Translations under genes and position numbers: made by a program
Part shown: one piece after another, positions 16,069 through 25,884 of the stretch
How positions within the stretch are numbered: the stretch's first letter is position 1
How the letters are laid out: each line of letters begins with the position of its first letter
NCBI RefSeq assembly: GCF_023023025.1
Contig: NZ_CP095481.1
Coordinates: 5,531,001 to 5,595,000 of the forward strand
DNA: 64,000 nucleotides
Direction: 5' to 3'
Source of the DNA: Amycolatopsis sp. WQ 127309
GTDB lineage: Bacteria; Actinomycetota; Actinomycetes; Mycobacteriales; Pseudonocardiaceae
Notes under the pieces: model-generated
Told to the model about the DNA's origin: nothing
The model's input: only the letters and a program-made list of their open reading frames with translations
Database searches by the model: none

Positions 16069-17524
16069 CGTCGGGATCACGGTCGGCGTTCCCGGGCGCG
16101 AAGCGGGAGTGGCGGCGGCCGTAGGTGAAGTAGATGACCAGCCCGAGCGCCAGCCAGACCGCGAACCGGATCCACGTCAGCACGTTCAGGTTCAGCATCA
16201 GGTAGAAGCACGCCGCCGCCGCGACGATCGGGATCACCGGCGAGAACGGCACGGTGAACGGCCGGTCCAGGTCGGGTCGCCGGCGGCGCAGCACCGGGAC
16301 GGCCACCGCGACGATGATCATCGCCGACAGCGCGCCGATGCTCACCATGTCGGCCAGCTCGGAGATCGGGATGAACGCGGCCAGCACGGCGATCAGCACC
16401 GCCCCGCCGATGGTCATCCGGTGCGGGGTGCCCCACTTCGGGTGCGCGGTGCCGAGCTTCTTGGGCAGCAGGCCGTCGCGGCCCATCGCGAAGCCGATCC
16501 GGCCGATCGTGACCAGCTCCACCATCATCACCGACGTCAGGCCGGTCACCGCGCCGAGCGAGATGAGCGCGCCGACCCAGTGCTGGCCGACCTTGTCGAA
16601 CGCGTCGGCCAGCGGCGCGCCCGTGTCGATGTCGGTGAAGGGGATCATCCCGGTGAGGACGATCGAGACGCCGATGTAGAGCACCGCGCAGACGGCCAGC
16701 GCGCCGAGGATGCCGACCCGCAGGTCCTTCTTCGGGTTCAGCGTCTCCTCGCCGAGGTTCGCGAGCGCTTCGAAGCCGGTGTAGGCGAAGAAGACCACGG
16801 CGGCGGCGGTGATCATGCCGGCGATGCCGTACACGGACTGCTCCAGGCCGAGCGCCGCCTGCACGATCGGCTGCTCCAGCACGCTCGACCCGCCCTCGGG
16901 CGGCTTCGCCGTCGGGATGAACGGCGTCAGGTTCGAGCCCTTGACGAAGAACAGGCCCACGGCGAGGACCAGGACGCAGACGGCGACCTTCACGCACACC
17001 AGGAGGTTAGTCAGCCAGGCCGACTCCTTGATCCCCAGCACGGCGACCACGGTCAGCACGGCGATGATGGCGACGGCGCCGACGTTGACCTTCGCGTCCT
17101 CGCCGAACCAGTCCGGCGACAGCCCGAGCAGGTTCGCCAGGTAGCCGGACCAGCCGCGGGCGACCACGGCGGCGCCGAGCGCGAACTCGAGCAGCAGGTC
17201 CCAGCCGATGATCCAGGCGAAGATCTCGCCGAGCGTGGCGAAGGCGTACGTGTAGGCGCTTCCCGCCGTCGGGACGCTCGACGCGAGCTCGGCGTAGCAG
17301 AGCGCCGCCAGCCCGGCGACGGCGGCGCCGAGCACGAACGAGAGCGTCACCGCCGGCCCGGCGTGCGTCTTCGCCTCGACGCCCGCGAGGGTGAAGATGC
17401 CGGTCCCGATGATGATCCCGATGCCGAACCCGATCAGGTCGCGGCCGCGCAGCCGCCGTTTGAGCTCACCCGAGTCCTGGCGCTTCAGGACCTCGTCCAC
17501 GTTCAACGTTCTCCGCACACCCAT
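16046..17524 (-). CDS. APC-family cationic amino acid permease (CAT-like)
   Basis: A 492-residue integral membrane protein with twelve helices. The N-terminal cytoplasmic tail (MGVRRTLNVDEVLKRQDSGE) precedes the APC substrate-site helix GFGIGIIIGTGIFTLAG near residue 33. Further hallmarks are CYAELASSVPTAGSAYTYAF near 83 and FFAYTGFEALANLGEE near 240, a GFE motif of the CAT/YfnA subgroup. It imports an amino acid, probably arginine, lysine or similar, with protons; specificity is inferred only from subgroup. The 3' end overlaps the convergent papain-like gene by 23 bp. The 5' end is divergent from malQ across about 115 bp. Confidence 0.85.
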   Translation of the reverse strand: MGVRRTLNVDEVLKRQDSGELKRRLRGRDLIGFGIGIIIGTGIFTLAGVEAKTHAGPAVTLSFVLGAAVAGLAALCYAELASSVPTAGSAYTYAFATLGEIFAWIIGWDLLLEFALGAAVVARGWSGYLANLLGLSPDWFGEDAKVNVGAVAIIAVLTVVAVLGIKESAWLTNLLVCVKVAVCVLVLAVGLFFVKGSNLTPFIPTAKPPEGGSSVLEQPIVQAALGLEQSVYGIAGMITAAAVVFFAYTGFEALANLGEETLNPKKDLRVGILGALAVCAVLYIGVSIVLTGMIPFTDIDTGAPLADAFDKVGQHWVGALISLGAVTGLTSVMMVELVTIGRIGFAMGRDGLLPKKLGTAHPKWGTPHRMTIGGAVLIAVLAAFIPISELADMVSIGALSAMIIVAVAVPVLRRRRPDLDRPFTVPFSPVIPIVAAAACFYLMLNLNVLTWIRFAVWLALGLVIYFTYGRRHSRFAPGNADRDPDVNPTKTE

Positions 17525-17639
17525 GAAGAGAAGTTAGAAGGTCACGAGCCTTTTCGCAGATCGGCAGGAAGCAACCGCCGCCGGTGCCGAGTGATGTCGG
17601 CGGGTGCGGATGGCGCGAACGGCCGGGCACCGGAATGCT

Positions 17640-19622
17640 GTGCCAGTGCCCCCCGAGACGCCCCCCGAAGACCGCCCCGCCCGCAGCCCCCTGCACGAGC
17701 TCGCCGACGCCCACGGCATCGCCACCCGGTACGAGAACTCGGACCAGGTGTGGGTCGAGGTGGACGACGACGTCGTCGTCGCCGTGCTGCGGCAGTTCGG
17801 GGTCGACGCGACCGGCGCGGACGCGATCGGCGCCGCACTGGCCGCCGTGCGCGATGCCCGGCCGGCGGGCGCGCTGCCGCCGACCATCGTCGTCCGGGAG
17901 GGCGTCACCCGGGCGCTCGGCACGGACGCCGAGGTCGTGCTCGAGGACGGCACCCGCCGGCGGGTGCGGGGCGAGCTGCCGGCGGACCTGCCGCTGGGCT
18001 GGCACCGCGTGGTCACCGACGGGCAGGACGTCGTGCTCGCCGTCGTCCCGGCGAAGCTGCCCGCCGTCCACCCCGCCTGGGGCTGGATGCTGCAGCTCTA
18101 CTCCCTGCACTCGGCCGGCTCCTGGGGCATCGGCGACTACGCCGACCTCGCGACGTTCGCGGCCCGCTCCGCCGCCGAGCTCGACGCGGGCGTGCTGCTG
18201 GTCAACCCGGTCCAGGCCTTCAGCCCCGCCCACCCCGTGGAGCGCTCGCCCTACTCGCCGGCGAGCCGCCGGTTCGCCAACCCCGTCTACCTGCGCGTCA
18301 CCGCCACCGAGACCTTCGAGCGGGCCGACGACGCGACGCAGGAGGCCGTCCGCTCGCTGGCCCCGGACCGCGACGGCGAGCTGATCGACTACGACGCCGT
18401 CTGGACGGCCAAGCGCGCCGCGCTCGAGCTGCTCTGGCCGCACCGCGTCGAAGACCTGCCCGAGGACGACGACCTCCGCGGCTTCGCCGTCTTCTGCGCT
18501 CTCGCCGAGCAGCACGGCGCCGACTGGCGGGACTGGCCCGAGCCGCTGCGCGACCCGGCCGGCCCCGAAGTCGCCGAAGCGCGCGAAGAGCTGAAGGATC
18601 GCGTCGGCTTCTACGTCTGGCTCCAGCACCTCTGCCGCGAGCAGCTGGCCGAGGCCCGCCGCGCCGCGCGTGACGCCGGGATGACCGTCGGGATCGTGCA
18701 CGACCTGCCGGTCGGCGTGCACCCCGGCGGGGCCGACACCTGGGCCGGGCGCGACGTCTTCGCCGCCGACGTGCGGGTCGGCGCGCCGCCGGACGCCTTC
18801 AACCAGCAGGGCCAGGACTGGAACCTGCCGCCGTGGCGGCCGGACAAGCTCGCCGAGGCCGGGTACGCGCCGCTGCGGGACGTCATCCGGGGCGTGCTGC
18901 GCTACGCCGACGGCATCCGCGTCGACCACATCGCCGGGCTCTGGCGGCTGTGGTGGATCCCGCCGGGTGAGCCCGCGCACCGCGGCACGTACGTGCACTA
19001 CGACGCCGAGGCGATGGTCGGCGTCCTGGCGCTCGAAGCGCACCGCGCCGGCGCGGTGGTCGTGGGGGAGGACCTCGGCACGGTCGAGGACGTCGTCACC
19101 GAGACGCTGCACGAGCGCGGCATGCTCAGCTCGGCCGTGCTGTGGTTCCAGCGCGACTGGGACGAGCCGGGCAAGCCGTTCACCCCGCCCGCGGAGTGGG
19201 ACCCGGACGCGATGGCCAGCATCTCCACGCACGACCTGCCCACGGTGGCCGGCTGGCTGGCCGCCGAGCACGTCCGGGTCCGCGCCGAGCTGGGGCTGCT
19301 GGACCGCGGCGTCGAGGCCGAACGCGCGGCCGCCGCGGAGGAACGTCAAGCCCTGTGGGAACTCCTTGCCCGGGAAGGGATCCCGGACGACGACCCGGTC
19401 GTCGCGCTGCACACGCTGCTGGCCTCGGCCGCGTCCCGCCTGGTGCTGACCTCGCCGGCCGACGTCGCGGGCCAGGTGCGGCAGCCGAATCTGCCGGGAA
19501 CCATCGACCAGTACCCTAACTGGCGGATTCCCCTTCCCGTCAGCGTCGACGGCTTCTTCACCGCGAGGGGAGTGCGCGCCGCGGTGGCGCCGCTGGCCGC
19601 GGCGCGTCCGTTGCCCGGATAA
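17640..19622 (+). CDS. malQ: 4-alpha-glucanotransferase (amylomaltase, GH77)
   Basis: About 660 residues, as for actinobacterial MalQ. The N-terminal ~130 residues form a beta-rich extension typical of this group, followed by the GH77 barrel: WGWMLQLYSLHSAGSWGIGD near residue 150, GIRVDHIAGLWR with nucleophile Asp429, VVGEDLG with acid/base Glu477, and STHDLPTVAGW with the transition-state Asp. The enzyme transfers maltosyl and longer chains between alpha-1,4-glucans, releasing glucose. GTG 17640 is chosen over upstream ATGs because the natural N-terminus begins VPVPPETPPE; the exact start is uncertain. First gene of the glucan/trehalose cluster; a hairpin separates it from glgX. Confidence 0.88.
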   Translation: MPVPPETPPEDRPARSPLHELADAHGIATRYENSDQVWVEVDDDVVVAVLRQFGVDATGADAIGAALAAVRDARPAGALPPTIVVREGVTRALGTDAEVVLEDGTRRRVRGELPADLPLGWHRVVTDGQDVVLAVVPAKLPAVHPAWGWMLQLYSLHSAGSWGIGDYADLATFAARSAAELDAGVLLVNPVQAFSPAHPVERSPYSPASRRFANPVYLRVTATETFERADDATQEAVRSLAPDRDGELIDYDAVWTAKRAALELLWPHRVEDLPEDDDLRGFAVFCALAEQHGADWRDWPEPLRDPAGPEVAEAREELKDRVGFYVWLQHLCREQLAEARRAARDAGMTVGIVHDLPVGVHPGGADTWAGRDVFAADVRVGAPPDAFNQQGQDWNLPPWRPDKLAEAGYAPLRDVIRGVLRYADGIRVDHIAGLWRLWWIPPGEPAHRGTYVHYDAEAMVGVLALEAHRAGAVVVGEDLGTVEDVVTETLHERGMLSSAVLWFQRDWDEPGKPFTPPAEWDPDAMASISTHDLPTVAGWLAAEHVRVRAELGLLDRGVEAERAAAAEERQALWELLAREGIPDDDPVVALHTLLASAASRLVLTSPADVAGQVRQPNLPGTIDQYPNWRIPLPVSVDGFFTARGVRAAVAPLAAARPLPG

Positions 19623-19656
19623 CGGGTATACGGCAGCGCACGACCCCCTGTGATGA

Positions 19657-19676
19657 GCGTCCGCGAGTGCGGACGC
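19657..19676 (+). terminator. Hairpin between malQ and glgX
   Basis: GCGTCCGC, loop GAGT, then GCGGACGC, 35 bp after malQ and 33 bp before the glgX start. It has no T-run. It could partially terminate malQ transcription or shape the glgX leader. Confidence 0.5.
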
Positions 19677-19708
19677 CCCGGTACCACCCGAAGCTCGAGG
19701 AGACACCA

Positions 19709-21829
19709 GTGCGGCCCTGGCCCGGAACGCCCTACCCGCTCGGCGCCACCTACGACGGAGTCGGGACGAACTTCGCCCTGTTCTCCGAAGTGGCCGAGCA
19801 GGTCGAGCTGTGCCTGTTCGACGGCGAAGGCAACGAGTCGCGGCACGCGCTCGAAGAGGTCGACGGCTTCGTCCACCACGGTTACCTGCTCAACGTCGGC
19901 CCCGGCCAGCGCTACGGCTTCCGCGTGCACGGACCGCACGACCCGAGCCGCGGCCTGCGCTGCAACCCGAACAAGCTCCTGATCGACCCCTACGCGAAGG
20001 CCGTCTCGCACGGCGTGAAGTGGGACGAATCACTGTTCGGCTACCAGTTCGACAACCCGGAGGAGCGCAACGACGCCGACTCGGCGGGGCGCGTGCCGTA
20101 CTCGCTGGTGGCGAACCCGTTCTTCGACTGGGGCAACGACCGCCAGCCGCGGCGGCCCTACAACGAGACGGTCATCTACGAGGCGCACGTCAAGGGCATG
20201 ACGGTGAATCACCCGTTCGTGCCGGAAGCGCTGCGCGGCACGTACGCCGGGATGGCCCACCCCGCCGTGGTCGAGCACCTGCAGAAGATCGGCGTCACCG
20301 CCGTGGAGCTGCTGCCGGTGCACCAGTTCGTCTCCGACCACGGCCTGGAGGAGAAGGGCCTCACGAACTACTGGGGTTACAACACGATCGGGTTCTTCGC
20401 GCCGCACGACGCGTACGCGGCGATGCCCGGCGAGGGCGGCCAGGTCCAGGAGTTCAAGGGCATGGTCAAGGCCTTCCACGAGGCCGGCATCGAAGTGATC
20501 CTCGACGTGGTCTACAACCACACCGCGGAGGGCAACCACCTCGGGCCGACCCTGTCGATGCGCGGCATCGACAACGAGGCCTACTACCGCGTGGTCGAGG
20601 GGACGCCCGAGTACTACATGGACTACACGGGCACCGGCAACTCGATGAACGTGCGCAACCCGCACACGCTGCAGCTGATCATGGACTCGCTGCGGTACTG
20701 GGTGACCGAGATGCACGTCGACGGCTTCCGCTTCGACCTCGCCTCGGCGCTGGCGCGGGAGTTCTACGACGTCGACCGGCTGTCCACGTTCTTCGACCTC
20801 GTGCAGCAGGACCCGATCGTGAGCCAGGTCAAGCTCATCGCCGAGCCGTGGGACGTCGGCCCCGGTGGTTACCAGGTCGGCAACTTCCCTCCCTTGTGGA
20901 CGGAGTGGAACGGGCAGTACCGCGACACCGTCCGCGACTTCTGGCGCGGCGAGCCCTCGACGCTGGGCGAGTTCGCGTCGCGGATCACCGGCTCGTCGGA
21001 CCTCTACCAGGACGACGGCCGCCGCCCGTTCGCCTCGATCAACTTCGTCACCGCGCACGACGGCTTCACGCTGCGGGACCTGGTGTCCTACAACGACAAG
21101 CACAACGAGGCCAACGGCGAGGACGGCCGCGACGGCGCCGACGACAACCGCTCGTGGAACTGCGGTGTCGAGGGTGAGACCGACGATCCCGAGGTGAACG
21201 AGCTGCGCATCCGCCAGCAGCGCAACATGCTCGCCACGGTGATCCTGTCGCAGGGCGTGCCGATGATCCTGCACGGCGACGAGATCGGCCGCACCCAGCA
21301 GGGCAACAACAACGTCTACTGCCAGGACTCCGAGCTCGCCTGGATGGACTGGGAGCTGGCCAAGCAGAACGCCGGCCTGGTGCAGTTCACCGGCGGGCTG
21401 ACGGCGTTCCGGCACCGGCACCCGGTGTTCCGCCGCCGCCGCTTCTTCCAGGGCGGCCCGGTCGGCAAGGGCGACAAGCTCGGCGACATCGCCTGGTTCA
21501 CCCCGACCGGCGAGGAGATGACCGAGCAGAACTGGGACGACGGCTTCGGCAAGGCCGTCGTGGTCTTCCTCAACGGCAAGGCCATCCCCGACCTCGACCC
21601 GCGCGGCATGGCGGTGGAGGACGACTCGTTCCTGCTCGCCTTCAACGCGCACCACGAGGACATCGACGCGACGCTGCCGGGCAACGGCTACGGCGAGGCG
21701 TGGACGATCGTCGTCGACTCCGCGACCGGCGAGGTCGAGCCCACGGACGCGGAGCCCATCGAGGGCGGCGGCAAGCTGACGCTGCCCGCCCGGTCCCTGA
21801 TCGTGCTGCAGCGGACGGAGACGGAATGA
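19709..21829 (+). CDS. glgX: Glycogen debranching enzyme GlgX (TreX-type), copy 1
   Basis: About 706 residues. GTG 19709 follows GAGGAGA at ideal spacing and begins MRPWPGTPYPLGATYDG, the usual GlgX N-terminus; an ATG at 19667 lacks a ribosome site. An N-terminal CBM48 domain (residues 1-130) is followed by a GH13 barrel: LDVVYNHTAEGN, GFRFDLASAL with nucleophile Asp343, LIAEPWDVGPGGYQ with acid/base Glu379, and NFVTAHDGFTLRDLVSYN with the third catalytic Asp. It hydrolyses alpha-1,6 branches, releasing linear maltooligosaccharides. Those are the substrates of TreY, whose gene overlaps the stop codon in an ATGA. In actinobacteria this debranching enzyme is often named treX. Confidence 0.92.
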   Translation: MRPWPGTPYPLGATYDGVGTNFALFSEVAEQVELCLFDGEGNESRHALEEVDGFVHHGYLLNVGPGQRYGFRVHGPHDPSRGLRCNPNKLLIDPYAKAVSHGVKWDESLFGYQFDNPEERNDADSAGRVPYSLVANPFFDWGNDRQPRRPYNETVIYEAHVKGMTVNHPFVPEALRGTYAGMAHPAVVEHLQKIGVTAVELLPVHQFVSDHGLEEKGLTNYWGYNTIGFFAPHDAYAAMPGEGGQVQEFKGMVKAFHEAGIEVILDVVYNHTAEGNHLGPTLSMRGIDNEAYYRVVEGTPEYYMDYTGTGNSMNVRNPHTLQLIMDSLRYWVTEMHVDGFRFDLASALAREFYDVDRLSTFFDLVQQDPIVSQVKLIAEPWDVGPGGYQVGNFPPLWTEWNGQYRDTVRDFWRGEPSTLGEFASRITGSSDLYQDDGRRPFASINFVTAHDGFTLRDLVSYNDKHNEANGEDGRDGADDNRSWNCGVEGETDDPEVNELRIRQQRNMLATVILSQGVPMILHGDEIGRTQQGNNNVYCQDSELAWMDWELAKQNAGLVQFTGGLTAFRHRHPVFRRRRFFQGGPVGKGDKLGDIAWFTPTGEEMTEQNWDDGFGKAVVVFLNGKAIPDLDPRGMAVEDDSFLLAFNAHHEDIDATLPGNGYGEAWTIVVDSATGEVEPTDAEPIEGGGKLTLPARSLIVLQRTETE

Positions 21830-24102
21830 CGGTTCCGGAGTCGACCTACCGGGTGCAGCTGCGCCCGGAGTTCACCTTCGCCGACGCCGCCGAGCTGACC
21901 GGTTACCTGCGCGACCTGGGCATCGGCGCGCTCTACGCGTCGCCGGTGCTCGACGCGACGCCGGGCTCGACCCACGGTTACGACGTCGTCGACCCGACCA
22001 GGGCGCGGCCCGAGCTGGGCGGCGAGGAAGCCCGCCAGGAGCTGTCCAAGCGGCTCCGGGAGGCCGGGCTCGGCCTGGTCGTCGACATCGTGCCGAACCA
22101 CATGTCGGTGGAGACGCCGAAGGTGAACCGCTGGTGGTGGGACGTGCTCACGCACGGCCGCGACTCGGCGCACGCCGCCTTCTTCGACGTCGACTGGGAC
22201 CGCGGCCCGATCCTGCTGCCGGCGCTGGGCGACGAGGACGCCGTCGGCGAGCTGACCGTCGAAGGCGACGAGCTCGGCTACTACGACCACCGGTTCCCGA
22301 TCGCGCCCGGCACCGGCGACGGCACGCCGCAGGAGGTGCACGAACGCCAGCACTACCGGCTCGTGGGCTGGCGGCGGGGCAACGCGGAGCTGACCTACCG
22401 CCGGTTCTTCGACATCACGAACCTGGCCGCGGTCCGCGTCGAGGACCCGGTGGTGTTCGCCGAGACCCACGGCGAGGTGCTGCGCTGGGTCGCCGACGGC
22501 GACGTCACCGGCCTGCGCGTCGACCACCCGGACGGCCTCGCCGACCCGGGTGGCTACTTCCGGCGGCTGCGGGAGAACGCGCCCGGCGCGTGGATCGTCG
22601 CGGAGAAGATCCTGCACCCGGGCGAGCCGCTGCCGCAGACCTGGCCGGTCGACGGCACCACCGGCTACGACGCCCTGCGCGAGATCGCCGGGGTCTTCGT
22701 CGACGCGGCCGCCGAGCCCGCGTACACCGCGCTGGCGGACGAGCTCGGCGTCCGGACCGGCTACCACGACGTCGAGGCCGAGGCCCGCCGCCTGGTCACC
22801 GACCGGATCCTGGTCGCCGAGGTCCGGCGGATCGCGGCGCTGCTGCGGTTCGGCGACGTCGAGGCCGCCCGGGAAGCCGTCGCCGAGACCATGGTGGCGT
22901 TCCCGGTCTACCGCTCCTACCTGCCCGAAGGCGAACAGCACTGGGCGACGGCCATCGCCGCGGCCCGGGAAGCCCGGCCCGACCTGGGTGAAGCGCTGGA
23001 CGCCCTCGACACGCAGGTGCGCGCCGAGCCGGACGGCGAGCTGGCCACCCGGATCCAGCAGACGTCCGGCATGGTCGTCGCGAAGGGCACCGAGGACACC
23101 ACCTTCTACCGGTACACCCGGTTCGCCGCGCTCAACGAGGTCGGCGGCAACCCGGACCGGTTCGGCCTGGACGTCGAGGAGTTCCACCGCCTCGCCGCCG
23201 CGCGCGACGCCGGCCACCCGGCCGCGATGACCACGCTGACCACCCACGACACCAAGCGGTCCGAGGACACCCGGGCCCGCGCGACGGTGCTGGCGGAGCT
23301 GCCCGGCGAGTTCGCCGACGCCGTCCGCCGCTGGACCGCGCGCCGGGGGATCGCCGAGCCGTCGCTCAACCTGCTGGCCTGGCAGACGCTGGTGTCGACC
23401 TGGCCGATCGAGCCGCCCCGGCTGCGGGACTACCTCGACAAGGCGGCCAAGGAAGCCAAGCTGCGCACCAGCTGGACCGACCACGACGAGGAGTTCGAGA
23501 AGGCCGTCGCGGCCTGGCCGGACGACGTCATGGGCGACGCCGAACTGGCCGCCGACGTCGCGGAGTTCGTCGGTCGGATCGAGGGCCCGGGCTGGAGCAA
23601 CTCGCTCGGCCAGAAGCTGGTGCAGCTGACCGCGCCGGGCGTCCCGGACGTCTACCAGGGCACCGAGCTGTGGGACTTCTCGCTGGTCGACCCGGACAAC
23701 CGCCGTCCGGTCGACTACGCGGCCCGCCGCGAGATCCTGGCCCGGGTCATCGACGGCGAGCAGCCGGAGATCGACGCCTCGGGCGCCGCGAAGCTGCTGG
23801 TGACGCACAAGGCGCTGAAGCTGCGTCAGGAGCACCCCGCGCTGTTCCACGGCTACCGCCCGCTGCGCGCCGAGGGCGTCGCCGCGGACCACGTGCTGGC
23901 CTACACCCGCAGCCCCGGCCTGGTCGTCGCCGTGACGCGGCTGCCGATCGGCCTCGCGGCCGCGGGCGGCTGGCGCGACACCGTCCTGCCGCTGCCCGAC
24001 GGCGTCTGGACCGACGTCCTGACCGGCCGCGACGCCACCCCGGACGTGGCCACGCTGTTCGGCCGCTACCCGGTGGCCCTGCTCGTGCGAGGAGACGCAT
24101 GA
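21826..24102 (+). CDS. treY: Maltooligosyltrehalose synthase
   Basis: 758 residues, close to the family length. It begins MTVPESTYRVQLRPEFTFADA and carries the TreY-specific insertions of GH13_26. Conserved elements: GIGALYASPVLDATPGSTHGY near residue 33, VVDIVPNHMS, GLRVDHPDGLADP with nucleophile Asp233, IVAEKILHPGE with Glu260, TTLTTHDTKRSEDTRAR near 470, and DVYQGTELWDFSLVDPDNRR near the C-terminus. It isomerises the reducing-end alpha-1,4 bond of a maltooligosaccharide to the alpha,alpha-1,1 bond, making maltooligosyltrehalose. It is translationally coupled at both ends by ATGA overlaps, to glgX before it and treZ after it. Confidence 0.95.
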   Translation: MTVPESTYRVQLRPEFTFADAAELTGYLRDLGIGALYASPVLDATPGSTHGYDVVDPTRARPELGGEEARQELSKRLREAGLGLVVDIVPNHMSVETPKVNRWWWDVLTHGRDSAHAAFFDVDWDRGPILLPALGDEDAVGELTVEGDELGYYDHRFPIAPGTGDGTPQEVHERQHYRLVGWRRGNAELTYRRFFDITNLAAVRVEDPVVFAETHGEVLRWVADGDVTGLRVDHPDGLADPGGYFRRLRENAPGAWIVAEKILHPGEPLPQTWPVDGTTGYDALREIAGVFVDAAAEPAYTALADELGVRTGYHDVEAEARRLVTDRILVAEVRRIAALLRFGDVEAAREAVAETMVAFPVYRSYLPEGEQHWATAIAAAREARPDLGEALDALDTQVRAEPDGELATRIQQTSGMVVAKGTEDTTFYRYTRFAALNEVGGNPDRFGLDVEEFHRLAAARDAGHPAAMTTLTTHDTKRSEDTRARATVLAELPGEFADAVRRWTARRGIAEPSLNLLAWQTLVSTWPIEPPRLRDYLDKAAKEAKLRTSWTDHDEEFEKAVAAWPDDVMGDAELAADVAEFVGRIEGPGWSNSLGQKLVQLTAPGVPDVYQGTELWDFSLVDPDNRRPVDYAARREILARVIDGEQPEIDASGAAKLLVTHKALKLRQEHPALFHGYRPLRAEGVAADHVLAYTRSPGLVVAVTRLPIGLAAAGGWRDTVLPLPDGVWTDVLTGRDATPDVATLFGRYPVALLVRGDA

Positions 24103-25814
24103 CGTTCACCGTGTGGGCCCCGTCGGCCGAGCGCGTCCGCGTTCGGGTCGACGCCGACGTGCACGAGATGACCCGGGGCGAGGGCGGCTGGTGGTCCGCC
24201 GAAGCCGAGGGCATCAACTACGCCTTCCTGATCGACGACTCCGACGAGCCGCTGCCGGACCCGCGGTCGCGGTGGCAGCCGCACGGCGTGCACAAAGAAT
24301 CCCGCGTCTACGACCACGCGGAGTTCGACTGGACCGACGACGCCTGGCACGGGCGGCAGCTGGCCGGCGGCGTCGTCTACGAGCTGCACATCGGCACCTT
24401 CACCCCCGGCGGCACCTTCGACGCCGCGATCGACCGGCTCGACCACCTGGTGGAGCTGGGCATCACGCACGTCGAGCTGCTGCCGGTGAACTCCTTCGAC
24501 GGCACCGCGGGCTGGGGTTACGACGGCGTCCTCTGGGGCGCGGTCCACGAGCCCTACGGCGGGCCGGACGGGCTGAAGCGGTTCGTCGACGCGGCGCACG
24601 CGCGCGGCCTCGCCGTGGCGCTCGACGTCGTCTACAACCACCTCGGGCCCTCCGGTGCCTACCTCGACCGGTTCGGGCCGTACTTCGCCGGCCAGAACGA
24701 CTGGGGACCCGGGCTCAACCTCGACGGGCCGGGTTCGGACGAGGTCCGCCGGTACGTCGTCGACAACGCGCTCGCGTGGTTCCGCGACTTCCACCTGGAC
24801 GCGCTGCGCCTGGACGCCGTCCACGCGCTGCTCGACCGGCGGGCCGTCCACCTGCTCGAACAGCTCGCCGTCGAGGTCGAGACGCTGTCGACGGCGCTGA
24901 ACCGGCCGCTGACGCTGATCGCCGAGTCCGACCTCAACGACCCGAAGCTCGTCACGCCCCGCGAGCGCGGTGGTTACGGCCTGCAGGCCCAGTGGTCGGA
25001 CGACTTCCACCACGCGATGCACGTCCGGCTGACCGGGGAGGACGAGGGCTACTACGCGGACTTCGCCGCGCCGGACGCGCTCCAGCGCGTGCTCCACGAC
25101 GTCTTCTTCCACGCCGGTACCTGGTCGTCGTTCCGCGAGCGGACCCACGGCCGGCCGGTGGACACCCGGAGCGTGCCCGGCCACCGCTTCCTCGCCTACC
25201 TGCAGGACCACGACCAGATCGGCAACCGCGCGGCCGGCGACCGGCTCTCGGCCACCGTGCCGGCGGGCCGGCTGGCCTGCGGCGCGGCCATCCTGTTCTG
25301 CTCGCCGTTCACGCCGATGGTGTTCATGGGGGAGGAGTGGGCGGCGAGCACGCCGTGGCAGTTCTTCGCCTCCTTCCCGGACCCGGAGCTGGCCGAGGCG
25401 GTCCGCACCGGACGTCGTCGCGAGTTCGCCCGGCACGGCTGGGGCGAGACCGACGTCCCCGACCCGATGGACCCGGCCACGGTCGAGCGCTCGCGGCTCG
25501 ACTGGGCCGAGGTGGACCAGCCGGAGCACCGGGAGGTCCTCGACCTCTACCGCGCGTTGATCCGGCTGCGCCGCGAGCGGCCCGAGCTGGCCGACCCGTG
25601 GACGCCCGACCTGCGGATCGACGCCGCGCCGGACGGGTCGTGGCTGGTGCTGCGGCGCGGCGGGCTGCGGCTGGCGTGCAACTTCGGCCCGGGCGAGGTC
25701 ACGCTGCCGCTCGGGGCGACGAAGGAGCTGCTCGCCTGGGCTCCGGCCACCTTGGACGGTGGGGCCGCGCACCTGCCGCCCGAGACCTTCGTCCTGGCCG
25801 AAACGACACCCTGA
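24099..25814 (+). CDS. treZ: Maltooligosyltrehalose trehalohydrolase
   Basis: 571 residues starting MTFTVWAPSAERVRVRV, which is the N-terminal CBM48/E-set domain. The GH13_10 barrel follows: VVYELHIGTFTPGGTF near residue 100, VALDVVYNHLGPSGAYL near 174, ALRLDAVHALLD with nucleophile Asp239, LIAESDLNDPKL with Glu276, and LQDHDQIGNRAAGDR near 370. It cleaves the alpha-1,4 bond next to the trehalosyl end, liberating free trehalose from TreY product. The start overlaps the treY stop. The second glgX copy follows after 70 bp. Confidence 0.94.
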   Translation: MTFTVWAPSAERVRVRVDADVHEMTRGEGGWWSAEAEGINYAFLIDDSDEPLPDPRSRWQPHGVHKESRVYDHAEFDWTDDAWHGRQLAGGVVYELHIGTFTPGGTFDAAIDRLDHLVELGITHVELLPVNSFDGTAGWGYDGVLWGAVHEPYGGPDGLKRFVDAAHARGLAVALDVVYNHLGPSGAYLDRFGPYFAGQNDWGPGLNLDGPGSDEVRRYVVDNALAWFRDFHLDALRLDAVHALLDRRAVHLLEQLAVEVETLSTALNRPLTLIAESDLNDPKLVTPRERGGYGLQAQWSDDFHHAMHVRLTGEDEGYYADFAAPDALQRVLHDVFFHAGTWSSFRERTHGRPVDTRSVPGHRFLAYLQDHDQIGNRAAGDRLSATVPAGRLACGAAILFCSPFTPMVFMGEEWAASTPWQFFASFPDPELAEAVRTGRRREFARHGWGETDVPDPMDPATVERSRLDWAEVDQPEHREVLDLYRALIRLRRERPELADPWTPDLRIDAAPDGSWLVLRRGGLRLACNFGPGEVTLPLGATKELLAWAPATLDGGAAHLPPETFVLAETTP

Positions 25815-25884
25815 CGGCGGTTGCCCGGCGGCCACTCGACCGCCGGGCGCGCGCACCCCGGCCGGGATCTGGGACGATTCAGGA